Assembly: GCF_030656875.1 (NCBI RefSeq)
Contig: NZ_CP130943.1
Location: 3,782,001 to 3,846,000 of the forward strand
Length of the DNA stretch: 64,000 nucleotides
Source: Prescottella sp. R16
GTDB taxonomy: Bacteria > Actinomycetota > Actinomycetes > Mycobacteriales > Mycobacteriaceae
Reading direction: 5' to 3'
Shown: in pieces, positions 52,529-64,000 of the stretch
Position numbering within the stretch: the first letter of the stretch is position 1
Layout: every line of letters begins with the position of its first letter
Made by a program: the position numbers and the translations under genes
The notes under the pieces: model-generated
Seen by the model: only the letters and a program-made list of their open reading frames with translations
Told to the model about the DNA's origin: nothing
Databases searched by the model: none

Positions 52529-53835
52529 GTGGTAGTTCCGGATCGGGTCCACGCGCTGCGGAGTTTCGTGCCGGTGCGCCCCCGTCAGATGTCGACCCGG
52601 GACCTGCTGCGGGCCACCCCCACCCGCCTGCTCGCCGCCGGGATCGTCCTGCTCGTCGCGACGATCGCCGCGGGACTGATCTCGTCGAACATCGCCGACC
52701 AGCGCAAGCAGGATCTGGACCGGCTGTTGTCGACGACCGAGCCGCTGGCCCGTTCGTCACAGAACCTGTACGCGTCGCTGTCGGTCGCCGACGCCGCGGC
52801 CGCCACCGCGTTCCTGTCCGACGGCGCCGTCTCCGGCGCGGCCCGGGACCGGTACGCGCAGGCGATCGGCACCGCGTCCGCGGAACTGGTCGCGACGTCC
52901 GACGTGCTCGGCGGCGACGACGAGGGCCGCCGACTCCTCACCACGATCGCCACGACGCTGCCCACGTACACCGGACTGGTGGAGACCGCCCACACCAACA
53001 GCCGGGTCGGCAACCCGGTCGGCGGCGCCTATCTGGCGGAGGCGTCGTCGCTGATGCAGCGGAAGATCCTGCCGGCCGCCCAGGCCCTGCACGCCGAGCG
53101 GTCGGCGGCCGCCCGCGCCCCGCAGGCCGGTTTCGGACATCCGCCCTGGACGGCGATCGGTGCACTGGTGGCATTGCTGGCAGCACTCGTGGCGACCCAG
53201 GTGGCGATGGCCCGACGCACCCGGCGCACACTCAACGCGGGGCTGCTGTTCACGACGGTGGCGTTGTCGGCGCTGCTGGTGTGGGTGCTCGGAGTCGGGC
53301 TCGTCTCGGCGGTGGCGGCGCACCGCGCGGTCCGGGAAGGTTCCGATCCACTCGCCACCCTGTCCGAGGCGCGACTGCTCGCCCAGCAGGCGCGGGCCCA
53401 GGAGAACCTCCAACTGGTGCGGCGGGAGGAGAACACCGAGCACGCGGCCCGCTTCCGGGAGGACACCGACCGCCTGCGCAGTCTGCTGCACGACTATCCG
53501 CACGAGGTCGGCTCCGACGAGGCCGCCGCCGCGGCGCAGGCGCTCGACGGGTGGACGGCATCGCATCAGCGGGTGACCGACGCGCTGCAGGCCGGGGACG
53601 TGGCGACGGCCACCGGCACGATGGTCGGCACCGGCACCGACTCGTCGGCGACACATTTCGAGGCCGTCGACGACGCCCTGTCCGCAGGTTCCGCCCGGGC
53701 CCGCACAGAACTGCGCGACGACGTCGGCTACGCGTCGACGGTGCTGTCGGCACTGGGTCCGGGCGCGGTGACGATCACACTGGTCGGCGCGATCGGGATA
53801 CCGCTCGGGCTGTGGCCTCGACTGCGGGAGTACCA

Positions 53836-53839
<4 letters not shown>
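52529..53839 (+). CDS. Two-helix-pair membrane protein in the pknG operon (Rv0412c-like)
   Basis: 436 residues from a GTG at 52529, similar in length to Rv0412c, which lies in the same place. Helix 1 TPTRLLAAGIVLLVATIAAG, then a ~135-residue extracytoplasmic helical region (LSTTEPLARSSQNLYASLSV), two helices in the middle (WTAIGALVALLAALVATQVA, LLFTTVALSALLVWVLGVGL), a second helical outside region (LLAQQARAQENLQLVRREEN) and a last helix GAVTITLVGAIGIPLGLWPR. Two sensor-like loops of similar type suggest a ligand or partner outside the membrane. Its GTGA overlap with glnH shows an operon with GlnH and PknG. Confidence 0.86.
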
Positions 53840-57110
<3,271 letters not shown>

Positions 57111-57114
<4 letters not shown>

Positions 57115-58874
57115 GCTCGTGCCGGTTCCTGCACTGTCTGTTCCTTGCCGCCGTGTCCCCATCCGACGTGGGATTCGGCGCGCAGGCGTTCGACCATGTG
57201 CGGGTAGTGCAGCTCGAATGCCGGGCGCTCCGAACGGATCCGGGGCAGTTCGGTGAAGTTGTGCCGCGGCGGCGGGCAGCTGGTGGCCCACTCGAGGGAG
57301 TTGCCGTAGCCCCACGGGTCGTCGACGGTGACGACCTGGCCGTAGCGGTAGCTCTTGAAGACGTTCCACAGGAACGGCAGCGTCGAGGCGCCGAGGATGA
57401 ACGAGCCGATCGTGGAGATCGTGTTCAGTGTGGTGAACCCGTCGGTGGGCAGGTAGTCGGCGTAGCGGCGCGGCATGCCCTCGTTGCCGAGCCAGTGCTG
57501 CACCAGGAACGTGGCGTGGAAGCCGACGAACGTCAACCAGAAGTGCCACTTACCCAACCGTTCGTCCATGAGGCGGCCGGTCATCTTCGGGAACCAGAAG
57601 TAGATGCCCGCGTAGGTGGCGAACACGATGGTGCCGAACAGCACGTAGTGGAAGTGCGCAACCACGAAATAGGTGTCGGTGACGTGGAAGTCGATCGGCG
57701 GGGACGCGAGCAGCACGCCCGACAGGCCACCGAACAGGAACGTCACCAGGAAGCCGACCGCGAACAGCATCGGCGACTCGAACGTGAGGTGGCCGCGCCA
57801 CATGGTGCCGATCCAGTTGAAGAACTTCACGCCGGTCGGCACGGCGATGAGGAACGTCATGAACGAGAAGAACGGCAGCAGAACGGCTCCCGTGGCGTAC
57901 ATGTGGTGCGCCCACACCGCGATCGACAGGGCCGCGATGCCGATGGTGGCGTACACCAGGCCGCTGTAACCGAAGATCGGCTTGCGCGAGAACACCGGGA
58001 AGATCTCCGAGACGATGCCGAAGAACGGCAGCGCGATGACATACACCTCGGGGTGGCCGAAGAACCAGAACAGGTGCTGCCACAACATGACTCCGCCGGT
58101 CGCCGGGTCGAACAGGTGCGCCCCGAGGTGCCGGTCCACCCACAGGCCGATCAACGCGGCCGCGAGCAACGGAAACACCAACAGGATCAACAGCGACGTG
58201 ATCAGGATGTTCCACACGAAGATCGGCATCCGGAACATGGTCATGCCGGGTGCGCGCAGGCACACGATCGTGGTGATGAAGTTGACCGCACCGAGGATGG
58301 TGCCGACGCCGCCCAGGGCCAGACCCATGATCCACAGGTCCGCGCCGACGCCCGGGCTGTGCACACCGTTCGACAGCGGCACGTACGCGGTCCAGCCGAA
58401 GTCCGCGGCACCACCGGGGGTGATGAAGCCGGCCGTCGCGATCAGACCACCGAACAGGTAGAACCAGTAACTCAGCGCGTTCAGACGCGGGAAGCTCACG
58501 TCCGGCGCACCGATCTGCAGCGGGACGATGTAGTTCGCGAAGCCGAACACGACCGGCGTCGCGTACAGCAGCAGCATGATCGTGCCGTGCATCGTGAACA
58601 GCTGGTTGAACTGCTCGTTCGACAGGAACTGCAGACCCGGCACCGCGAGCTCGGTACGCATCAGCAGCGCCATCAGGCCACCGACGAGGAAGAAGGCGAA
58701 CGCCGTGACCAGGTACATGATCCCGAGCACCTTGGGGTCGGTGGTCGTCACCATCTTGTGTACGAAGGCACCCTTGGACCCGGCTGCGCCGCGGCGGGCG
58801 GGCAGCGGCCGCGACGCCGTCGGCGTGCGTGGTGGAGCGAGATCGATCTCGGGGTTGGCAACCATACCGGACAT
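57111..58874 (-). CDS. ctaD: Cytochrome c oxidase subunit I
   Basis: 587 residues from the ATG at 58874 (ATG at 58865 is a close alternative). The aa3-type heme-copper oxidase core: [20 protein letters not shown] with a heme a histidine, [20 protein letters not shown] with the Cu-B His-Tyr pair, WAHHMYATG with the two other Cu-B histidines, [20 protein letters not shown] with the heme histidines. Twelve membrane helices plus a C-terminal tail. Terminal oxidase of respiration. In mycobacteria this gene is elsewhere, so its place between pknG and ackA marks a rearrangement. Confidence 0.96.
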
Positions 58875-58951
58875 ATTCGGACGTCCAAGGGTTCCCGGAC
58901 GAGGGGCCAAAGTCCCGTTGCCGGTGGCCGACCGTCCCCGATCTGCGGGAA

Positions 58952-60142
58952 CTACACGAGCGCGATCGATTTTCGTGCGATCGCGAGTTCCTCGTCGGTG
59001 GGGATCACGAGGATCTCGACGGCCGAGCCGTCGGCCCCGATCCGGCGTTCACTGCCGTCCGGGGACTCGTTGCGGTCCGGGTCCACCACGATACCGAGAC
59101 CGCCCAGTCCGGCAAGTGCGTCCCGGCGCAGGATCGCACTGTGCTCGCCCACCCCGCCGGTGAACACGATCGCATCGGCTCCCCCGAGTTCGACGAGATA
59201 GGCGCCCAGGTAGCGACGCAGCCGGTGCACGTACACGTCGTACGCCAGCCGTGCGGCCGGGTCACCGTCGTCGATCATGGCGCGCACCGCCCGGAAGTCG
59301 TTCTCCCCGCACATTCCGAGCAGCCCGGAGTGCCGGTTGAGCAGGTCGTCGAGCTCGTCGACCGTCATGCCCGCGTTCCGGATCAGGTGCAGGATCACGC
59401 CGGCGTCCAGATCGCCGCTGCGCGTTCCCATCACCAGGCCCTCGAGCGGTGTCATCCCCATCGACGTGTCGACCGCGACGCCACCTCGGATCGCCGACAC
59501 CGACGCCCCGTTGCCCAGATGCAGCACGATCTGGTTCGTCTCCTCGAGGTCCCGTCCGAGGAACGCGGCGGCCCGCTCGCCGACGTACTCGTGTGACGTT
59601 CCGTGGAATCCGTAGCGGCGCACCCCGTTCGCGTGGGCCACCGCGGTGTCGATCGCGTACGTCGCGGCCGCCTCGGGCAGGGTGTGGAAGAAGGCCGTGT
59701 CGAACACGGCGACGTGCGGTACGTCCGGCAGCAGCCGGCGCGCCACCTCGATACCGGCAACGTTCGGCGGATTGTGCAGCGGCGCAAGCGGAGACAGCCG
59801 TTTCAGTTCGGCGACGACAGCGTCGTCGAGCAGCGTCGGCTCCCGGAACACGGGCCCGCCGTGCACCACCCGGTGCCCCACCACCGCGACACCCCGTTCT
59901 GCGAGGGAACGTCCCGCTTCGGCGACGACCTCCTCGGCGGCGTGCAGTCCGGCGGTGTGGTCTTCGATCACGTCGTCGCGTTCGATCACCCCGCCGTCGT
60001 AGTGGTAGACGAGATGCCCCGACGACTCGCCGATGCGCTCGATCAGCCCCGACCCGTCTACCCGCCCCGACCCCGGTTCGACGAGCTGGAACTTGATCGA
60101 CGACGATCCCGAATTGATCACCAGCACAACCGGTTCGCTCAC
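58952..60142 (-). CDS. ackA: Acetate kinase
   Basis: 396 residues from ATG at 60142, overlapping the pta stop by four bases. Family motifs: [118 protein letters not shown] and [14 protein letters not shown]. Interconverts acetyl phosphate and acetate with ATP formation. Confidence 0.98.
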   Translation of the reverse strand: MSEPVVLVINSGSSSIKFQLVEPGSGRVDGSGLIERIGESSGHLVYHYDGGVIERDDVIEDHTAGLHAAEEVVAEAGRSLAERGVAVVGHRVVHGGPVFREPTLLDDAVVAELKRLSPLAPLHNPPNVAGIEVARRLLPDVPHVAVFDTAFFHTLPEAAATYAIDTAVAHANGVRRYGFHGTSHEYVGERAAAFLGRDLEETNQIVLHLGNGASVSAIRGGVAVDTSMGMTPLEGLVMGTRSGDLDAGVILHLIRNAGMTVDELDDLLNRHSGLLGMCGENDFRAVRAMIDDGDPAARLAYDVYVHRLRRYLGAYLVELGGADAIVFTGGVGEHSAILRRDALAGLGGLGIVVDPDRNESPDGSERRIGADGSAVEILVIPTDEELAIARKSIALV

Positions 60143-62220
60143 TTCTGCACCTCCTGGGCCTGGATCGCGGTGATCGCGACCGTGTTGACGATGTCCTGTA
60201 CGGTCGCGCCGCGGGACAGGTCGTTCACCGGACGGTTCAGGCCCTGCAGGACCGGTCCGACGGCGACCGCCCCGGCGCTGCGCTGCACGGCCTTGTACGT
60301 GTTGTTGCCGGTGTTGAGGTCGGGGAACACGAACACCGTCGCCCGACCGGCCACCTGCGACCCCGGCAGCTTGGTGTGCGCGACGGTGGGTTCGACGGCG
60401 GCGTCGTACTGGATGGGGCCCTCCACGAGCAGGTCCGGCCGCCGATCGTGCACCAGAGCGGTGGCGGCACGCACCTTGTCGACGCCGGCGCCGCTACCGG
60501 AGTCGCCCGTCGAGTAGGACAGCATCGCGATCCGCGGTTCGATCCCGAACACCGCTGCCGTCTCGGCGGACGAGATCGCGATGTCGGCGAGCTGTTCGGC
60601 CGTCGGGTCCGGGACGACCGCGCAGTCCCCGTACGCGAGGACCCGGTCCGCGAGGCACATCAGGAAGATGCTCGACACCGTCGACACCCCGGGCCGGGTC
60701 TTGACGATCTCGAACGACGGCCGCACGGTGTGCGCGGTCGTGTGTGCGGCACCGGACACCATTCCGTCTGCGATTCCCTTGTGCACCATCATCGTTCCGA
60801 AATACGAGATGTCGGTCATGACCTCGCGTGCCCGTTCCGTCGTCATGCCGCGGTGCGCCCGCAGCCGCGTGTACTCGGCCGCGAAGTCCTCGAGATATTC
60901 GGATCGTCCCGGGTCCAGGACGGTCGCCGACGCCAGGTCCACGCCGAGTTCGGCGGCGCGGGACCGCACCCGCGTCTCGTCGCCGAGGAGGATCAGATCG
61001 ACCACGCGGCGGCGCAGCAGCCGGCCCGCCGCACGCAGGATCCGGTCGTCGTCGGCCTCCGGGAGCACGATCCGTTTCGGGTCTGCGCGAGCCCGGTCGA
61101 GCAGCTGGTACTCGAACATCTGGGGTGTGACCACCGACGGGAACTCCACCCGCAGCCGTTCGATCAGGGCGGGTGCCTCGACATGCCGCTCGGTCAGCGC
61201 CAGCGCGATGTCGATCTTGCGCAGCGCCCCCGTCGACATCCGGCCGCGGGTCTGCGCGGCCACGGTCGCGGCCTCGAACGAGCCGAGCGTCGTCGCCAGG
61301 ATCGGCAGCCGCGGCCCGAGGCCGGCGATCAGTTCGGCCACCGCCGGGTGCGGGAGGATTCCGCCGCTCATCACGATCCCCGACAGCGACGGGAAACCCT
61401 GCGCCTCGTGCGCGTTGACGAGAGCGAGCAGCACGTCCGACCGGTCCCCCGGCACGATGACGAGTGCGCCCTCGGTGATCCGTTCGAGAATGTGCTCGGC
61501 GGTCATCGCCCCCACCGACACCTCCACGGCCTCCCGGTGCAGCAGCTCCGGGTCACCGCTGAAGAGGGTGCCGCCGACGGCGTCGAGCAGTTCGGTGACC
61601 GTGGGCGCGAACAGCAGTGGAATCTCCGGCAGGCTCCACACCGGAACGCCGACGACGGACGGCGCGGCCGCGTACTCGTCGAGCCGGTCCGGCGGGCACC
61701 GGTTCACGACGATCGCCACCGGATGTGCGTGGTGCGCAGTCAGTTCCGCGACGCACACGTCGGCGAGCTGCCCCACCTCGTGCGGGGTACGGCGGGCGCC
61801 GCGCAGGGTCAGCAGAACCGGCGCCTCGAGGTTCGCGGCGATCCGGGCGTTGTAGCCGAGCTCGCTGGGGTTCGGCACGTCGGTGTAGTCGGAACCCACG
61901 ATCACGACGGCGTCGCACCGGGCGGCCACGTCGTGGTAGCGGGAGACGATCTCGGCCAGGGCGCCGTCGGGGTCGGCGTGCACCTGCTCGTACGTCACCC
62001 CCACACACTGCTCGTACGTGAGATCGGCCGTCGCATGGTCGAGGACGAGTTCGAGAATGTGGTCCGTCTCGTCGACCGAACGGGTGATCGGCCGGAACAC
62101 TCCCACCCGCGCCGTCGACGCACACAGCATCCGCAGCACCCCCAGCGCCACCGTGGACTTGCCGGTGTCGCCCTCCGGTGCCGCGATGTACACGCTCGAC
62201 ACGGTCCCCGTATCAGCCAT
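60139..62220 (-). CDS. pta: Phosphate acetyltransferase
   Basis: 693 residues from ATG at 62220. The long form: an N-terminal DRTGG/BioD-like P-loop domain (SSVYIAAPEGDTGKSTVALG), the central DRTGG region (ALVIVPGDRSDVLLALVNAH) and the C-terminal PTA_PTB catalytic domain (DPKRIVLPEADDDRILRAAG, MMVHKGIADGMVSGAAHTTA, STVSSIFLMCLADRVLAYGD). Converts acetyl-CoA and phosphate to acetyl phosphate. Operon with ackA as in M. tuberculosis. Confidence 0.97.
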   Translation of the reverse strand: MADTGTVSSVYIAAPEGDTGKSTVALGVLRMLCASTARVGVFRPITRSVDETDHILELVLDHATADLTYEQCVGVTYEQVHADPDGALAEIVSRYHDVAARCDAVVIVGSDYTDVPNPSELGYNARIAANLEAPVLLTLRGARRTPHEVGQLADVCVAELTAHHAHPVAIVVNRCPPDRLDEYAAAPSVVGVPVWSLPEIPLLFAPTVTELLDAVGGTLFSGDPELLHREAVEVSVGAMTAEHILERITEGALVIVPGDRSDVLLALVNAHEAQGFPSLSGIVMSGGILPHPAVAELIAGLGPRLPILATTLGSFEAATVAAQTRGRMSTGALRKIDIALALTERHVEAPALIERLRVEFPSVVTPQMFEYQLLDRARADPKRIVLPEADDDRILRAAGRLLRRRVVDLILLGDETRVRSRAAELGVDLASATVLDPGRSEYLEDFAAEYTRLRAHRGMTTERAREVMTDISYFGTMMVHKGIADGMVSGAAHTTAHTVRPSFEIVKTRPGVSTVSSIFLMCLADRVLAYGDCAVVPDPTAEQLADIAISSAETAAVFGIEPRIAMLSYSTGDSGSGAGVDKVRAATALVHDRRPDLLVEGPIQYDAAVEPTVAHTKLPGSQVAGRATVFVFPDLNTGNNTYKAVQRSAGAVAVGPVLQGLNRPVNDLSRGATVQDIVNTVAITAIQAQEVQK

Positions 62221-62260
62221 GCGGCACAGCCTAGTGAGCTGTCGCGCATAATCGACGCCC

Positions 62261-62770
62261 ATGAGTGATTCGACATTTCCGGACGTCCGGTGGGGCTCGG
62301 AGACCAGCATCCTGCGCCGCCCCGGCATCGCGTTCGCGTCGACACGGCTCGGGTCGTGGACGATCCGCAATCTCGCCGGCGTCGACCGGCGTCTCCTCGA
62401 ACGCAGCCGGGGCCGGTTCACCGTCCTCGGCCCCATCGGCGCACCGACCGTGCTGCTCAACACGATCGGCCGCAAGTCCGGGCAGCGCCGCACCAGTCCC
62501 CTGCTGTACATCCGGGACGCCGACCGCCTGGTCGTGGTGGGCAGCAACTTCGGGCAGGCCCACCACCCCGCCTGGACCGCGAACCTGCTGGCACAGCCGG
62601 AAGCGAGCGTGACGATGGCCGGACGAGACATCCCCGTCCTCGCCACCCGTGTCACCGGCGACGAGAAGGACCGGCTGTACGCGAAGTTCGTCGATCTGGC
62701 CGGCGCCTACGGCGTCTACCGGGGACGCACCGACCGCGACCTGCGCATGTTCGTGCTCACCCGCCGCTGA
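62261..62770 (+). CDS. F420-dependent nitroreductase/quinone reductase (Ddn-like)
   Basis: 169 residues from ATG at 62261. The deazaflavin-dependent split-barrel fold is shown by RGRFTVLGPIGAPTVLLNTI, GRKSGQRRTSPLLYIRDADR, LVVVGSNFGQAHHPAWTANL and the C-terminal YRGRTDRDLRMFVLTRR. The family uses F420H2 to reduce nitro compounds or menaquinone. Its location close to fgd, the F420 reductase, supports F420 use. Divergent from pta. Confidence 0.9.
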   Translation: MSDSTFPDVRWGSETSILRRPGIAFASTRLGSWTIRNLAGVDRRLLERSRGRFTVLGPIGAPTVLLNTIGRKSGQRRTSPLLYIRDADRLVVVGSNFGQAHHPAWTANLLAQPEASVTMAGRDIPVLATRVTGDEKDRLYAKFVDLAGAYGVYRGRTDRDLRMFVLTRR

Positions 62771-62795
62771 TCAGGCGACCTCGGCGGTGCCGGGA

Positions 62796-63398
62796 TCAAG
62801 CAACCGACGGCCGGTCGATGTTCGACACGTCCGCGCCGGCTTTTTCGAGGCGGGTGAACAGCTCGTCGGTGCCGTAGCGGGATGCGAACTGCAGTTCGGC
62901 GTCGGTGACGGGGACGGCCTGCAGCCACGTGTCCACGGCGTCGTCCCGGTCGACGAGGATCTCGAGGTCGGGCCAGAGGAACGGGACGACCAGCAGCACG
63001 TGCCGTGTGGAGTGTCCCGGGTCGGCGTCGTGAACGGCGTTGGGCACGATGGTGTTCGGGGTGACGTGGAAGGAGCCGGCGGCGATCCGGAACGCGCACC
63101 GGGCGAGGACGTCGGACATGGGCCGGTAGTCGGCGCGGCCGACGGTGATCAGTTCGGTGCGGATCGGGCGGCCGTCCTCGGTGGTGACGTTCGTCGGGAA
63201 CCGCGTCATGTCCAGCGTCGCGTACGACGCATATCCCGGGCCGGGGCAACCGTCGCCGACCGCGATCGCCACCTCGTCCGGCTTCTCGCCGTCCGTGTCG
63301 TCCGGGGTCGCGTCCCGGAACCGCAGCACCTGGGGTGCTCCACCGAACACCTCACCGATGCGGTGTGCTGCGGCCCGGACGTCTTCGCTGGATTCCAT
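62796..63398 (-). CDS. Suppressor-of-fused (SUFU) domain protein
   Basis: 200 residues from ATG at 63398. The bacterial SUFU pattern is seen in TELITVGRADYRPMSDVLAR, IVPNAVHDADPGHSTRHVLL, VVPFLWPDLEILVDRDDAVD, and WLQAVPVTDAELQFASRYGT with DELFTRLEKAGADV. Bacterial members often act as immunity proteins to polymorphic toxins, but no toxin gene is adjacent. It could also be a general small scaffold. Converges with the Ddn-like gene. Confidence 0.82.
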   Translation of the reverse strand: MESSEDVRAAAHRIGEVFGGAPQVLRFRDATPDDTDGEKPDEVAIAVGDGCPGPGYASYATLDMTRFPTNVTTEDGRPIRTELITVGRADYRPMSDVLARCAFRIAAGSFHVTPNTIVPNAVHDADPGHSTRHVLLVVPFLWPDLEILVDRDDAVDTWLQAVPVTDAELQFASRYGTDELFTRLEKAGADVSNIDRPSVA

Positions 63399-63436
63399 GG
63401 GAACGAGCCTAGAGGCCGGTTCCGGTGGAACCCGCG

Positions 63437-64000
63437 TCAGGCCAGTGCGCGCAGCCGCGGTGCGAGGTCACGCTCGAACAGGTCGAGGAACCGCTTCTGG
63501 TCGTGGCCGGGTGCATGGAACACGAGGTGGTTGAGTCCGGCGTCGAGGTAGGGCTTGATCTGTTCGACGGCGGCGTCGGGGTCGGAGGCGACGATCCACC
63601 GCTTGGCGACCTGTTCGATGGGCAGGGCGTCGGCGGCGGCCTCCATCTCGATGGGGTCGTCGATGGAGTGCTTCTGTTCCGCGGTCAGCGACAGCGGCGC
63701 CCAGAACCGGGTGTTCTCCAAGGCGGCCGCCGGATCGGTGTCGTACGAGATCTTGATCTCGATCATGCGGTCGACGTCGTCGAAGTTGCGGGCCGCCTTC
63801 TCGCACCCCTCCTTCACGGCGGGGATCAGCTTCTCGGTGTACAGGTCCATGCCCTTGCCGGACGTGCAGATGAACCCGTCGCCCGCGCGGCCCGCGTAGC
63901 GGGCGACGACGGGACCACCGGCAGCGATGTAGACCGGGATGCCGCCCTCGGGGACGTCGTAGATCGACGCACCCTTGGTGCGGTAGTACTGGCCCTCGAA
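63437..64000 (-). CDS. fgd: F420-dependent glucose-6-phosphate dehydrogenase, C-terminal part; runs off the window
   Basis: 188 C-terminal residues are in the window; the start lies beyond 64000. The sequence is the luciferase-like TIM barrel of Fgd: [100 protein letters not shown]. It reduces F420 with glucose-6-phosphate, providing F420H2 for enzymes such as the Ddn-like protein upstream. Same order as Rv0407-Rv0409 with the SUFU and Ddn genes inserted. Confidence 0.95.
   Translation of the reverse strand, partial: FEGQYYRTKGASIYDVPEGGIPVYIAAGGPVVARYAGRAGDGFICTSGKGMDLYTEKLIPAVKEGCEKAARNFDDVDRMIEIKISYDTDPAAALENTRFWAPLSLTAEQKHSIDDPIEMEAAADALPIEQVAKRWIVASDPDAAVEQIKPYLDAGLNHLVFHAPGHDQKRFLDLFERDLAPRLRALA

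Overview
The window is 64 kb of high-GC DNA from a mycolic-acid-containing actinobacterium, most likely a Rhodococcus or close relative. Evidence: strong G/C preference at third codon positions, many GTG starts, an antigen-85-type mycoloyltransferase, PknG, F420-dependent enzymes (Fgd and a Ddn-like nitroreductase), a GroEL2 ending in Gly/Met rather than His, and gene order that largely follows the M. tuberculosis Rv0407-Rv0462 block (recalled from knowledge, not computed) with insertions and losses.

Layout. 1-2.6 kb: the start of an acyl-CoA synthetase, its TetR-type neighbour, a carboxymuconolactone-decarboxylase-like protein and a small (p)ppGpp synthetase. 2.6-5.2 kb: scar of a mobile element, a large serine recombinase next to a decayed MFS transporter. 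5.2-12.4 kb: lpd, then an envelope cluster of four tiny serine-ending peptides around a prolyl oligopeptidase and a mycoloyltransferase, then an alpha/beta hydrolase and a PspC protein. 12.4-18 kb: groEL2 with two CIRCE operators, a secreted protein, a HAD phosphatase, an SRPBCC protein and psd-pssA. 18-23.2 kb: a frameshifted DUF559 gene, a repeat cluster, a two-domain AAA ATPase, a membrane protein and a Nudix hydrolase. 23.4-29.5 kb: a complete Mrp Na+/H+ antiporter operon (A/B fusion, C, D, E, F, G). 29.5-36.5 kb: a PAP2 membrane protein, a glutamate-cysteine ligase-like enzyme, sodC, a LytR_C protein, DUF3263, def, an SH3-like stub, xthA and two acetyltransferase-like genes. 36.6-39.8 kb: three secreted proteins, two of them inverted paralogues sharing a long near-identical segment. 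39.8-49.3 kb: thiD, an adenylate cyclase, lpqL, an ABC exporter, a pentapeptide protein and thiamine genes thiO-thiS-thiG (behind a TPP riboswitch) with divergent thiE. 49.3-64 kb: a lipoprotein, a GT87 mannosyltransferase-like protein, a holin-like protein, mutT3, a membrane protein-glnH-pknG operon, ctaD, ackA-pta, a Ddn-like gene, a SUFU protein and the 3' part of fgd.

How the genes fit together. Much of the block is housekeeping: phospholipid synthesis (psd-pssA), acetate metabolism (pta-ackA), thiamine synthesis, nitrogen/redox signalling (membrane protein-GlnH-PknG) and ion homeostasis (Mrp). The accessory interest lies in the tiny peptide genes beside a mycoloyltransferase and groEL2, which resemble the small mycolated porins of corynebacteria, and in the inverted secreted paralogues with a shared palindromic motif in their 0.76-kb divergent control region.
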